Positions 27,834 through 37,572 of a DNA stretch of 64,000 nt are shown here, one piece after another (position 1 is the first letter of the stretch; the number at the start of each line of letters is the position of its first letter). This stretch comes from Plectonema cf. radiosum LEGE 06105. Its GTDB lineage: Bacteria; Cyanobacteriota; Cyanobacteriia; Cyanobacteriales; Nostocaceae. Below the pieces are notes generated by a model. That model did no database searches and was not told where the DNA came from. It saw nothing but the letters and a program-made list of their open reading frames with translations. The DNA lies in assembly GCF_015207665.1 (NCBI RefSeq), contig NZ_JADEWL010000018.1:22676-86675 (forward strand), read 5' to 3'. Position numbers and translations under genes: made by a program.

Positions 27834-27974
27834 ATGCTTTTCGAGGTAACGTATGCTGGAATTGCCTATGTTATTTTATTCCTTCTTAAAGGAGGGTACG
27901 AATACTACAGTTTTCGTGCAATGCCGATTAAATATCTTCTTCCCTGGTATGTCAATATTCTTCGTAGATTGTAA
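27834..27974 (+). CDS. Candidate small membrane protein, 46 aa
   Basis: A short frame starting MLFEVTYAGIAYVILFLLKG, with one hydrophobic helix at about residues 6-19 and a basic, aromatic tail ending WYVNILRRL. AGGAG directly abuts the ATG, which is closer than ideal for a ribosome binding site. The amino-acid pattern (helix followed by positive charges) looks like a genuine small membrane protein, but size and lack of a known family make it uncertain. Surrounding sequence is otherwise empty. Confidence 0.35.
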   Translation: MLFEVTYAGIAYVILFLLKGGYEYYSFRAMPIKYLLPWYVNILRRL

Positions 27975-28271
27975 CCCTGCCTTGAAGCAAGACCAGAATG
28001 ATGATTAGTAGGCACCCAATTACTTCCATACATTACTTTCACCAACATTGAGGTTACTTGTAGACGCAACCCCGTAACAAACAAAGTAGATGCTGGGTAG
28101 ACGCTTTCGAGAATGATTCGGCAAAACCCAGGTTAACAACAGTAGCCTTGAGTGATACCAGTTTGTTTGTTGTGGGAAAAAATTAAGTTCCGGATTTAAA
28201 CTTAAACATTTACCAAAACTTTTCTCTTTCTTAGCTACACAATTTACCGCTACTCTGTACAGCAATGTTAG

Positions 28272-28553
28272 CTATTGATTGATTTCGTTGGAATTACGCA
28301 ACCGCATTAACTGTCGTCGCATTTGCGGTGAAGCTTTCAACTCAGTTGTCTCATGAAGTTTAACAGCCTGCTGCAATATCTCTAAAAAGTCGTCGGAGCC
28401 TTCAGTTAGTGCTTCTAGCAGTACTTGCAAGAGTTGTTCGCGATCGCGCAGTAAACTCTTTTCCTCAATCAGCCGAAATTTGAGATTGATTTCGCACTCA
28501 TAAACACCTACTTCGACGTTGTTTATTTGGCGTGGTAATGCTTTCGAGTTCAT
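28272..28553 (-). CDS. Small regulator resembling the Npun_R1517 heterocyst-related family
   Basis: A 93-aa soluble acidic protein (MNSKALPRQINNVEVGVYEC at the start, then a long helical segment rich in Leu and Glu). I recognise the N-terminal pattern as that of the small family annotated as heterocyst-related regulator in Nostocales; this is from memory and not from a search. No DNA-binding motif is obvious, so it may act by protein contact. It stands alone, with about 0.9 kb on one side and 1.1 kb on the other without a confident gene, suggesting large regulatory regions. Confidence 0.6.
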   Translation of the reverse strand: MNSKALPRQINNVEVGVYECEINLKFRLIEEKSLLRDREQLLQVLLEALTEGSDDFLEILQQAVKLHETTELKASPQMRRQLMRLRNSNEINQ

Positions 28554-29622
28554 AATTGTTACGATTCCTTTACTCGTTGTTCATAAGGGTTGAGGAGTTT
28601 TATCTCAAGCAAAAGTTCTTTATATTTTGTTTGAAATCGAAAGTAGTGTCTGACTTTGCAAGAAGAAAAATTATCCATTTTTATTTGTGTTGCATTTCAC
28701 TCTCCGGTTGGTGGTTTTTAAGTAGACTTTGATTGTCTATAATTTTGATGTTCATGCGCTCCTTACAGTTCTAGCAAACCATAAACTATTATTCAGTTTT
28801 TAAACTTCTATACAATGAAGTTTCTGTAAGAACTTGCTAGAGCTTTTTAAAGGTTTTTACATCAAACTTATCTCCACGTCAACAACAGTTTTACTTTTAA
28901 CTAAAATAAGAGTAATACTACGTAAGTAAAAACGCTGAAATCATTTTATTAGACTATAGCCTAATGTTGTTGTTTAGCAATTCCGTGAAACTACTATATG
29001 TATGTTTTATTCATCAAAAAAATACAATTGACCGTTAAGACCAAAAATTTTGAGGGTAATTTTAGTAAAGGAGCATCAATTAACACCACTCCTAAATTAT
29101 TTTTGATCAATAAGAGGGCTAAGTAATTGTAATCCCTTTACAACAAGCGGCGATTCAAGCTTACCAGAGTGACTTTTATGTTCAATTCCTGGTTCCCCAA
29201 TTGATCAAAACACCAGCTCTTTTAAGCCAATGGAATTAAAACAATCATCGGCGTTTATTTAATATTTGGATTAAAGTCTATGATGGTAACGGGTTTGTTG
29301 ACTGAACAATCTGCGATCGTATCGCAATGGTCATATTGGTTAAGACATCATATTTTGTTCTTAACCCACATTTCTCACAAACAAGAAGGAAGTTGGAAGT
29401 AGTAGTAAGAGTGAGTAGTGAGTAGTGGGAAAATCAATCGGTCACTCAACGCTTACCACTTACTTGTGAGAAATCCAGATTAAGGGAACAGGCTAGCCGC
29501 AAGTCTTAACTCTTAACAGGGAAATGTCCTATTTTGGCTACTGCTGTAGTTGAGGTTTCAAGCAAGAATTTAGAGTCTACAATAATTGCAGTGTTACTTA
29601 ACCTTTATTAAAAAAAGCTCCT
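28554..29622. other. Gene-poor 1.07-kb region upstream of ndhM
   Basis: No frame over 60 codons with protein-like composition is visible. The sequence is AT-rich with scattered stop codons on both strands. Around 29398-29430 there is a degenerate AGTAGTAAGAGTGAGTAGTG repeat, and complementary CTCAACGCTTACCACTTACT follows at 29445. It presumably holds the promoters of the divergent regulator and ndhM. Confidence 0.4.
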
Positions 29623-29979
29623 ATGGATAAGCAGATGCTGCTCAAATCAACAACTCGCCATATCCGTATTTTTGCGGCAGAAGTTGAAGATGGTGAATTA
29701 ATTCCTAGCAATCAGGTGTTAACTTTAGATGTTGACCCAGATAATGAATTCACCTGGAGTGAGGACAGTTTACAGGTTGTATATCGTAAATTTGATGAAT
29801 TAGTCGAAGCTAACAGCGGTGCGGACTTAACTGATTATAATTTACGTCGTATTGGCTCGGATTTAGAGCATTTTGTGCGTTCGCTTCTACAACTTGGCTC
29901 AATTAGCTACAACATATCCGGACGAGTCAGCAATTACAGTATGGGGCTTCCCCGACTCGCAGCGGATGAAAATAATTAG
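29623..29979 (+). CDS. ndhM: NAD(P)H-quinone oxidoreductase subunit M
   Basis: Oxygenic-photosynthesis-specific subunit of the thylakoid NDH-1 complex, which takes electrons from ferredoxin and serves cyclic flow and respiration. The 118-aa product has the characteristic [20 protein letters not shown] start, [21 protein letters not shown] and the [20 protein letters not shown] stretch. No membrane helix is present, in keeping with a peripheral subunit on the cytoplasmic arm. ATG at 29623; ATG at 29635 is a second possibility. It is monocistronic here, as in most cyanobacteria. Confidence 0.95.
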   Translation: MDKQMLLKSTTRHIRIFAAEVEDGELIPSNQVLTLDVDPDNEFTWSEDSLQVVYRKFDELVEANSGADLTDYNLRRIGSDLEHFVRSLLQLGSISYNISGRVSNYSMGLPRLAADENN

Positions 29980-30702
29980 AATTGCTTGTTTACTGAGACT
30001 GTACACAAATTTTAATTAATGCTTAAGTCCTTAAAATCCAAGGATTGCTCCGAGATAATTTTTGTATAGTTGATAATCCTTTCTGCCGAATGCTTTGTGA
30101 TGATAAGGCATCGGCGGAAAGTTGCACTGGAATTCATCTTTATTGGCATCAGCAGATTGTTAAAATTGTATAAACTTAAACATATTTAAACAAAACCTCA
30201 CTTTGGGGGAGCAAACCCTAAGGTAATAAATGAGAGACGAACTGCTTATTAGGACGATATATTTAGATAACTAAAAAAATATAAATATTTATTTTTTTAA
30301 ATGTCTAATGATTTGTAAAGTAGAAATATATGTAGAAAACAAATAAATAATTAAGAAATAATATTCAATAAAGTGTATGGCAAGATTCTTTCTGAGAGAA
30401 TGTTTGCCTACAAAATGGTATGAGCATCATGCCAGAGTTGGTAATTTTTTATATACTTTCTTTAAAAGGCTTATTATTATGGCTAATTACAAGGACGAAA
30501 TTTATAAATTGCTATACTATTTACTCTCGTGTCTGTTCTAAGTTGCGAATCAGCGGTACACTGCCGTGCAACGGCGGGCAGTAAGCTGATCGGCATTCCC
30601 CGGTCAAAATGTAATATATCGTTTTATATAAATACGAATGGTCATATAGCCATTCTCTATGAATAAACAATAACTTGCCAATCGCCTTCTCGGTGGGAAA
30701 CT
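29980..30702. other. Gene-poor 0.72-kb region
   Basis: AT-rich, with no convincing gene. A 54-codon frame at 30377-30541 is noted and rejected elsewhere. Near 30553-30590, GCCGTGCAACGGCGG contains a small GC hairpin, about 115 bp before the phosphatase gene. Confidence 0.4.
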
Positions 30703-33120
30703 ATGGAAAATGACGCGGCAACGCTCTACTGTCCAAATGAACTTTGTCAAGCTGCTAACCCCCTTACCCACAAGTTTTGCCAGCAATGCTCCACACCTCT
30801 GCCCAAACGTTATCTCTGGGCTGTGGCGGATAATTCGATTTTGGGTAATTCTGGGGAATTGTTACAAGAGCGTTATTTAATTATTGAAGATAATGTTTTA
30901 TTAGATACCAAACCAGGAATTCTGCCAGAAATACCTGAACAACAAAGGTTGGATGAGATTAAATCTTATCTGAGATTAATTCCCTATCGCTTACACGTTC
31001 CTCAAGTTTACGGGCTGTTGACTTTAAATGTCGGTAACACCTCTACAGAAATATTACTTTTAGAGAAACCCCCGGTTATTTTGAGTGAAGCGCCGCTCAA
31101 AGTAAAATTGTGTGGCAAATTGACAGATGCTTGGAAGAATGCAACGTCCCTACGGCAACTTAATTGGCTGTGGCAAATAGCCCAATTATGGCAACCTTTG
31201 GTAAGTTTTGGTGTTGGTTCTAGCTTACTGGCAAAAAATTTGGTTCGGGTAGAAGGTTCGATAGTCAGGTTATTAGAATTAAGTTCTGATGGGGAAAGTA
31301 CACCAGCCTTGTCAGCTTTAGGAGAGTTTTGGCAACAACAGTTACTTGCACAAGCACAACCTGCGATTCGCAATTTTCTGGGGGAAGTTTGTGGTTTGTT
31401 AATTGAAGGGAAAATACATTCGAGCGAACAGTTAGTTGGTCTTTTAGACCGGGGATTAACATCATTAAGCCAATCCCACGATTCTACCATCAAAGTGTTT
31501 ACGGTGACTGATAAAGGAACTAGCCGTCAACGGAATGAAGATGCTTGTTACCCCCAAAGTGGTACTACTATCTCCAAACCACCATCAAAGTCGGCTTTAA
31601 CTATTGTTTGTGATGGTATCGGTGGACATGAAGGAGGCAATGTAGCTTCTAATTTAGCGATTGAGACGATTCAACAGCAGGTAAGTCAACTAGCAAATTT
31701 ACCAGGAGATCATATTAATTCGGCTGCCCTACTTACGGACTTAGAACGGGCTGCTGCTGCTGCTAACGATAAAATTAGCCAGCGTAACGACAGCGAAAAT
31801 CGTCAAGGACGACAACGTATGGGAACCACTGTAGTCATAGCATTACCAGTTGCCCATTCCATGTATATTACTCACGTTGGGGACAGTCGCGCTTACTTAA
31901 TTACCCGCAATAACTGTCACCAAATAACTCTTGACGATGATGTGGCTTCCCGCGAAGTACGATTGGGCTACGCGATTTATCGCGATGCTGTACAGCAAGC
32001 TGCTTCTGGTTCATTAGTACAAGCATTAGGGATGAATGCAAGTAGTGCTTTACACCCAACAGCACAGCGGTTTATCCTTGATGAAGATTGTGTTTTTCTA
32101 TTGTGTTCCGACGGGTTAAGTGATTTTGACCGTATCGAACAATACTGGGAAACGGAAATTTTGCCATTACTCAACAACAAGGGTGATGTAGTTAGCGTTA
32201 CCAAGCAAATGTTAGAGATTGCTAACAATCAAAATGGTCATGACAATGTGACTATTGGCTTAATGCATTGCCAAACTAAATATTCCGAGCCAAAGTCACC
32301 ATTAGAAGCAAGTCTTGCGGATATTTCGTTAATTCCGGCAGTTGATTCTTCCCGTATAGCTGGGGCAACACAAAATGTTTCCAATCAGAAAACCCAAGTA
32401 ATTACTAAAAAAGTTGTTCCTCAAGTTTCTAAATTACCCCTAATGTTAGGAATAATTGCTTTACTAACGATTCTGGGTAGTGCATTAGGATACTTCTGGA
32501 GGCAAACATTATTAAGCAGAAATGTTGAGTCAACACCAGTAGCATCAACAAATACAAGAACCCCCAACAGTCCCCAAACTTTAATTGATGATAATTCCCA
32601 AAGACTCGCCAAAATAGACCAAAATTGGTTAATCAATACTAAAACAGAAATTAATCTGATTAGAAGTAAAACAACGCCTACTGATAAGAGTACAACTTCC
32701 CAACAGCCAGTACCAATTTATGCACCACCAGCGAGTTTATTACAGGTAGTGCAAAAAGAGCAGATTCCTTCATCACAAGACTATTGGTTACAGATTAAGG
32801 TATGCTCAGTTGGAGATGCAAAGGGGGTAAAAGATTTGCCGACTCCAACACTAACCCCTACCGCCAACACCACCTTACCTAAACCGGGCGAAGAATTATG
32901 GCTTAAACGTTCTGAACTTACAACGTCAAATGTCGCAATTTCCAACCCAACGACGGCACCCAAGGACTGTTCTACAGCAGATAGTTCAGCTCCCAAAATT
33001 GAAGATCCTTCCACTGCATCGCCTGTTGAAGACTCGCAAAACCCCAACAGTCCTGATAGTATCAGAGATAAAACAACATTACCCCAAACGGGTAACAGCA
33101 CTGATTCCAAAACTCGATAA
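30703..33120 (+). CDS. PP2C-type Ser/Thr phosphatase with zinc ribbon and membrane anchor
   Basis: An 805-aa protein. An N-terminal zinc ribbon (CPNELCQAANPLTHKFCQQC, residues 9-28) precedes a kinase-pseudodomain-like region of about 220 residues that I cannot assign. The PP2C domain (about 265-525) has its metal-binding motifs: NEDA, CDGIGGHEGG, THVGDSRAY, CSDGLSDF and GHDNVT. A membrane helix lies at about 580-600 (LPLMLGIIALLTILGSALGY), followed by a long Thr/Ser/Pro-rich tail. It should dephosphorylate proteins at the membrane. The FHA-bearing genes downstream read phosphothreonine, so a shared pathway is likely (inference). Confidence 0.9.
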   Translation: MENDAATLYCPNELCQAANPLTHKFCQQCSTPLPKRYLWAVADNSILGNSGELLQERYLIIEDNVLLDTKPGILPEIPEQQRLDEIKSYLRLIPYRLHVPQVYGLLTLNVGNTSTEILLLEKPPVILSEAPLKVKLCGKLTDAWKNATSLRQLNWLWQIAQLWQPLVSFGVGSSLLAKNLVRVEGSIVRLLELSSDGESTPALSALGEFWQQQLLAQAQPAIRNFLGEVCGLLIEGKIHSSEQLVGLLDRGLTSLSQSHDSTIKVFTVTDKGTSRQRNEDACYPQSGTTISKPPSKSALTIVCDGIGGHEGGNVASNLAIETIQQQVSQLANLPGDHINSAALLTDLERAAAAANDKISQRNDSENRQGRQRMGTTVVIALPVAHSMYITHVGDSRAYLITRNNCHQITLDDDVASREVRLGYAIYRDAVQQAASGSLVQALGMNASSALHPTAQRFILDEDCVFLLCSDGLSDFDRIEQYWETEILPLLNNKGDVVSVTKQMLEIANNQNGHDNVTIGLMHCQTKYSEPKSPLEASLADISLIPAVDSSRIAGATQNVSNQKTQVITKKVVPQVSKLPLMLGIIALLTILGSALGYFWRQTLLSRNVESTPVASTNTRTPNSPQTLIDDNSQRLAKIDQNWLINTKTEINLIRSKTTPTDKSTTSQQPVPIYAPPASLLQVVQKEQIPSSQDYWLQIKVCSVGDAKGVKDLPTPTLTPTANTTLPKPGEELWLKRSELTTSNVAISNPTTAPKDCSTADSSAPKIEDPSTASPVEDSQNPNSPDSIRDKTTLPQTGNSTDSKTR

Positions 33121-33217
33121 ACTATAAGAAACTAAAATAATACAGGTAATCGCCTGAAAAGATAATTTTTGGGCAAACATTTTGCTTGAAAAAAATTTAG
33201 CCTTTTTTAAAGAATCC

Positions 33218-34783
33218 ATGCCATCCCTTAACCTGGCGATCGCCCGTCTCGTTCATACAGGCACTGACAATTTTGCAATTTGGGTGGTGAATGCTCCCTA
33301 TCCGAGTGGTTATGTATTACATGATTGTGTATGGTCGCAAGAGCTAAATCAAGCTTGGCTGGAATGGCAACAAATGTTTGCCGGACATTCGCGCTTGGAT
33401 ATATCGCCAAAAAATAAATCAGAAACCATAAATCCACTTCCGTTGAATTCCCTACCATCCGTTTCTGGTCAAAAAACTAGCTATAGCAGCCGTTTGATGC
33501 AATATATGGGAGTTAGTTTATGGCGTTGGACATTCGAGGGAGAAATTCTTGGCAGCTTGGAACGGAGTCGCGGTATTGCTATGGGTCAGCATACACGCTT
33601 GCGCTTTCGTTTGGAAATCCGCGACCCAGATTTAATTGCTCTTCCTTGGGAAATTATGCAGCGCGAACCCGGACAACCTGCAATGTCGCTTTCGCAACAT
33701 CTGTTGTTTAGTCGCACTACTTCTCAAGTTGAACCGCTTTCTTGTTCAGGAACCGATCACGCTTTAAATATCTTGTTAGTTTTAGGAGAAGATGAAAACC
33801 TACAACTCGAAAAAGAAGCAGCTATTTTAGAGCAAACTCTTTCTGGGAGTCATTCGCTGGGTAGTACCTCTGCCGGATACGCGCCTTGCATGGTAAATAC
33901 CCTGGTAAAACCAACTCCAGAACAGCTCATTTCGGAATTAGATACTAAAGCTTACAATGTTTTCTTTTACGCCGGTCATGGGTTGCCAGGTCCGGACGGG
34001 GGGTTTCTATTTTTACAAAATGAGATGACTCTTAATGGTATGGAACTGGCACAAGCTTTAACCCGTAGTGATGTCAAATTGGCAGTTTTCAATGCTTGTT
34101 GGGGAGCGCAACCTTTCTCTAATAAAAACCGGGCTATTGCTCACAGTAGTTTAGCAGAAGTATTGATACGTCAAGGGGTTCCCGCAGTACTGGGAATGCG
34201 CGATGAAATTACTGATGAGGAAAGTCACAGTTTTATTCAAACTTTTGCTTTAGCTTTACGTAGTCGCAAACCCATTGACGAAGCTGTTGCCGAAGGTAGA
34301 AAAAGATTATTAACAATTTATCATTTCAACCAGCCTGCTTGGACTTTACCAGTTCTTTACTTACATCCCCACTTCGACGGTGAATTGCTCAAGAGTTTTG
34401 AAGAAGGTGCTACAGAAATACCCACAACTTTTATTCCTGGTAGTGCAAATGTTTCCTTACGTTCTTTGCAACCAGGAGGTAAAATTTGGTTATTGAAACC
34501 CGGAGTTACTCGCATCGGTCGCACTAGAGAAAATGATATTGTAATCCGAGAACCTTCAGTTTCAAAGCGTCATGCTGAAATTTTATGTCGCAATAGTTTA
34601 GTAGGTAATACTCAAGTGCAAACTTACTATTTACAAGATTTATCCACCTATGGTACGACTTGGATTTTACGCTCCGGTGGCTGGCAACAAATCTACAGAG
34701 GCGAAGTACCTTTAGAATCGGGAATGCATTTAAAGTTTGGTAGCACTAAAAGTCAAACTTGGGAATTTCGGATTGAAAATTAG
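33218..34783 (+). CDS. CHAT-domain (caspase-like) protease fused to FHA domain
   Basis: A 521-aa protein. The CHAT domain occupies about residues 130-390 and has the caspase-type dyad: His254 in FFYAGHG and Cys294 in VFNACWGAQ. The C-terminal FHA domain (about 420-520) shows IGRTRENDIVI, SVSKRHAEI and the LQDLSTYGT strand, with Arg, Ser and His ligands for phosphothreonine. The N-terminal 120 residues are unassigned. ATG at 33218 is preferred to a TTG at 33182. It follows the phosphatase by 97 bp on the same strand. A protease switched by binding phosphorylated partners is a reasonable reading (inference); substrates are unknown. Confidence 0.9.
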   Translation: MPSLNLAIARLVHTGTDNFAIWVVNAPYPSGYVLHDCVWSQELNQAWLEWQQMFAGHSRLDISPKNKSETINPLPLNSLPSVSGQKTSYSSRLMQYMGVSLWRWTFEGEILGSLERSRGIAMGQHTRLRFRLEIRDPDLIALPWEIMQREPGQPAMSLSQHLLFSRTTSQVEPLSCSGTDHALNILLVLGEDENLQLEKEAAILEQTLSGSHSLGSTSAGYAPCMVNTLVKPTPEQLISELDTKAYNVFFYAGHGLPGPDGGFLFLQNEMTLNGMELAQALTRSDVKLAVFNACWGAQPFSNKNRAIAHSSLAEVLIRQGVPAVLGMRDEITDEESHSFIQTFALALRSRKPIDEAVAEGRKRLLTIYHFNQPAWTLPVLYLHPHFDGELLKSFEEGATEIPTTFIPGSANVSLRSLQPGGKIWLLKPGVTRIGRTRENDIVIREPSVSKRHAEILCRNSLVGNTQVQTYYLQDLSTYGTTWILRSGGWQQIYRGEVPLESGMHLKFGSTKSQTWEFRIEN

Positions 34784-34954
34784 ATGTTTATCAAATGGGT
34801 ACTATTCCTCTTTTAACTATTAACATAGACTCTACGTCGCTACGTCAAATCAAAAAGTTATAACTGTAGATAAAAGAAAATTTCAGTTTGCGGAAACCAG
34901 ATATTGGGTGCTGTAGCTGTCAATACCGCTAATTCATTCACCGGGAGACAACAC

Positions 34955-35611
34955 ATGACTGACAAAATGAAAGATTCAACAAATTCTCGCAATTCGGTTT
35001 CTCAAATCGAAGTGGATTTACTCGCAACTCTACTTGAACCAGAAGATAATACTTATCCTTGGAATCTCTACGAAGAAAATACTCAAGCTTATTTTAATCA
35101 ACTCGAAGAGCAATTCCCGATGCAGGCTTTGCTAGACGAGGAACTAGATACGCGCTGTGAAGCTTTTCACAACCAATTAGATGCCCTTTGGTCTAAGGTC
35201 GAGACTTCAGCACACTACAATTGTAATACAAATCAAGCAGTAGCAGTCAAGCTGCAAAAGAATTTACAAAAAGAGTTTTGTAATAGTATGCCTAAAGATT
35301 GGATAAACTTGATTGCTCAGAAAGCAGCAGAAATTTTCAATGCAAAACAGTCAATCACAGAACAACTGATTGAATGCGTCCAAGCTGTATTACCGAGTTT
35401 AGAAGTTGACGATATCATGGTTTTAGCACGTCCGTTAGCTTATGCAACTAGAAGTGGTTCCCATACTAAAGTCGAATCAACTCTAGCTAATTACAATCAA
35501 GAGGATAATCGTGAATGGGCAGCTTTATCAGAAATTGAACAAGCAAAAGTTGGTTTAGCTATTGCTTATCATGCATTAAATCAGTTAAATAGCTTTCAAG
35601 CAGAAGAGTAA
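34955..35611 (+). CDS. Hypothetical protein, 218 aa, downstream of CHAT-FHA
   Basis: No family recognised. ATG at 34955 follows a GGGAGA ribosome-binding-like site (7 bp); the longer GTG start at 34904 is less likely. The protein is soluble, acidic and helical, with no signal peptide or membrane helix. Residues about 25-75 are rich in Glu, Gln and aromatic residues; 130-175 form an amphipathic helical stretch. As the gene directly downstream of the CHAT-FHA protease, it is a candidate substrate, inhibitor or adaptor, but the sequence offers no direct evidence. Confidence 0.7.
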   Translation: MTDKMKDSTNSRNSVSQIEVDLLATLLEPEDNTYPWNLYEENTQAYFNQLEEQFPMQALLDEELDTRCEAFHNQLDALWSKVETSAHYNCNTNQAVAVKLQKNLQKEFCNSMPKDWINLIAQKAAEIFNAKQSITEQLIECVQAVLPSLEVDDIMVLARPLAYATRSGSHTKVESTLANYNQEDNREWAALSEIEQAKVGLAIAYHALNQLNSFQAEE

Positions 35612-35781
35612 AACTTTTGCCGCCATTTTCTACTTTAGTTGCAAAGCCAATGCAATCAATTTACTTTTGCGATGGCTGGAGCTATGCTATTTTTGTAATT
35701 TTTATTTCTTCGGGTAGATTTATCCATGATTCTTTAAAAGATATGATAGTTTACTCTCCAGCCTCATCTATCAAAAGACAT

Positions 35782-35841
35782 ATATCAGTTGACAGTTGAC
35801 AGTTAATAATTACCCATTACCAATTACCCATTACCAATTAG
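35782..35841. repeat. Mixed short array (CAGTTGA and CAATTACC units)
   Basis: Two or three copies of CAGTTGACAGTTGACAG lead into about five CAATTACC/CATTACC heptamers that run to the stop codon of the FHA-PrsW gene. Confidence 0.75.
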
Positions 35842-37200
35842 TTATTTTCCGAAAAAGCGGGTAGCAAAATTTTGTTCGCGATTCGGTGAAAGCGCTCTTG
35901 CTTTAAGAATTGCAGCCATTAAAAAAGCATAAGATAACACACCTACGACGACTAAAAATAAACCACTGATAGCACCAGTTGCGTTCCATAAAGCGTGAAG
36001 GGCTGACGCACTAAGGTAGCCAACCAATAAAATTTGTCCTGCTAATTTTGGTTTAAGTACGGCTAAACCGATGAAATACCCAAGATATCCGCTATAAGCC
36101 ATATGTCCAGCGATAGAACCGAGAATTCGCGGAATCAACAGTTGTAACCCTACTAATTGACCAGTTTCAGTTCCTGCTTGAATTGCTGCATTTTGAGTAA
36201 CTTCTGGCACGTATTGACCAAGTGTTTCCAACAGGGTAAAACCTACAGCAGAAGCTGCTCCAAGCAATATTCCATCTAAAGGTTCCCAAAGACCGACACG
36301 TTCTCGCCAAGGGGAAGACAATCCTAAACCGATAAAATATATACCGGCAACTGGCAATGCTTTGAGTAGTTCTTCCATCAAACCAGCACCGAAAAACATC
36401 CGCACCAGCCATTCAGTAAAAGTAATTGATTCTTGTGTAGAAGGTAGACTACCGGGTAAAATCTCGCGAAATATAAAAATAAATAAATCTAATAGGGGAC
36501 TAAGTAAAATTAAAGTTGTGGATAAACCTACCCCTAATAGAACCCACCAAGGTTTATGCTTGCCACATAACTGATAAATAAAATAATAAGCTGCAAAGGC
36601 AATATAAACAGCAACTATAATTTGGTTTGCTTGGGGTTTTCCTACCGTGGCAAACATTAATACTACAAATATCACCGTTAAAATTCCAGGTATTAGATAA
36701 GCTTTGCGAGTTAAATCTTTACCTGTAGAAATAATGGGAAATAATTGAGTGAAGCTAACTGAGTCTGGTTTGGAATAATTTGAGGAATTTGCGGTGGAAT
36801 GGAAGGATGTATGATTAGAAATGGTTGTTTTTCGTTCAACGATTTCGCTACCAAAAACCAAATCAGGTCCATCGTAGCCCAAAGTAATGCGATCGCCAGG
36901 AAAAATTTGCTGGCATTCCTGCAAGCGTTTTCCATTTAGATAGGTACCGTTAGCACTATTTAAGTCGCAGAGTATCCAACTGATTTCACCATCGGGGGAT
37001 AAACTTAAAGGACGAATCACCGCATGACGGCGAGATACCATGCGATACTGTAATGCATCTAATACAACTTGACAGTGAGGATCGCGTCCAATTACTGCCT
37101 CTGAAGTTGGAATTAGCGAGTAGCGTTGCTCAACTGTTTCTAATTCCTTACCAGACACTAGCCGCAGAAATGCATTCTGTCTTGCGTTTTTGCCTGTCAT
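35842..37200 (-). CDS. FHA-domain PrsW-type intramembrane protease
   Basis: A 452-aa protein. The N-terminal FHA domain (about residues 10-110) shows VIGRDPHCQVVL, VSRRHAVI and LNSANGTYLNGKRL. After a Ser-rich linker, about eight membrane helices carry the PrsW (PF13367) motifs: GLMEELLKALP with the Glu-Glu pair, GFTLLETLGQY, IAGHMAYSGYLGY and SALHALWNATGA. PrsW in Bacillus cleaves an anti-sigma factor. ATG at 37200 is preferred to a TTG at 37221. It converges on the CHAT-FHA cluster, so two FHA proteases sit next to each other. FHA fused to PrsW suggests recruitment to phosphorylated membrane targets (inference). Confidence 0.88.
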   Translation of the reverse strand: MTGKNARQNAFLRLVSGKELETVEQRYSLIPTSEAVIGRDPHCQVVLDALQYRMVSRRHAVIRPLSLSPDGEISWILCDLNSANGTYLNGKRLQECQQIFPGDRITLGYDGPDLVFGSEIVERKTTISNHTSFHSTANSSNYSKPDSVSFTQLFPIISTGKDLTRKAYLIPGILTVIFVVLMFATVGKPQANQIIVAVYIAFAAYYFIYQLCGKHKPWWVLLGVGLSTTLILLSPLLDLFIFIFREILPGSLPSTQESITFTEWLVRMFFGAGLMEELLKALPVAGIYFIGLGLSSPWRERVGLWEPLDGILLGAASAVGFTLLETLGQYVPEVTQNAAIQAGTETGQLVGLQLLIPRILGSIAGHMAYSGYLGYFIGLAVLKPKLAGQILLVGYLSASALHALWNATGAISGLFLVVVGVLSYAFLMAAILKARALSPNREQNFATRFFGK

Positions 37201-37572
37201 CGAGTCAGTATTATTTCTCAACTATAATAAATGGGTCTTGGTAGGCAGTAAGACTTAACCACACAATTGTATTTTTATTGTATTTTTAACTTTCCATGCC
37301 GTTTAATACACTATAGTTCAACCTTTGCTCAGAAGTGAAAATTTATTTATCATTTAAAAATCCCTTCTTAGTACTACCGTAATCCTTAGTCTACGCTAAT
37401 CAGCAGTGTTTTGGCTTGGTTTAATTGTAAATTTTACGCATTTATAAGGTTCTGGAAAAAGCCTTTTTGATGTAGTTTGATTTAATTGTATATTTAGAGT
37501 CTTGACTTCTGAATTGAAAATGGGGAATTGGTAATGGGGAATTGGGAGAAGAACCAGACTTGGGAACTAAAA
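37201..37572. other. Intergenic region after cnaT and before the FHA-PrsW gene
   Basis: The 372 bp hold a few GGGGAATTGGTAATGGGGAATTGGG-like degenerate repeats near 37521-37548 and otherwise nothing recognisable. It must include the promoter of the FHA-PrsW gene. Confidence 0.4.

Noticed and set aside
28020..28265. 81-codon minus-strand frame
   Set aside because: Composition is not protein-like, no start signal, and it lies in a gap without conserved features.
30377..30541. 54-codon frame (MARFFLRECLPTKWYEHHAR...)
   Set aside because: No ribosome binding site, mixed composition and no domain. It may be chance in AT-rich DNA; worth only a conservation check.
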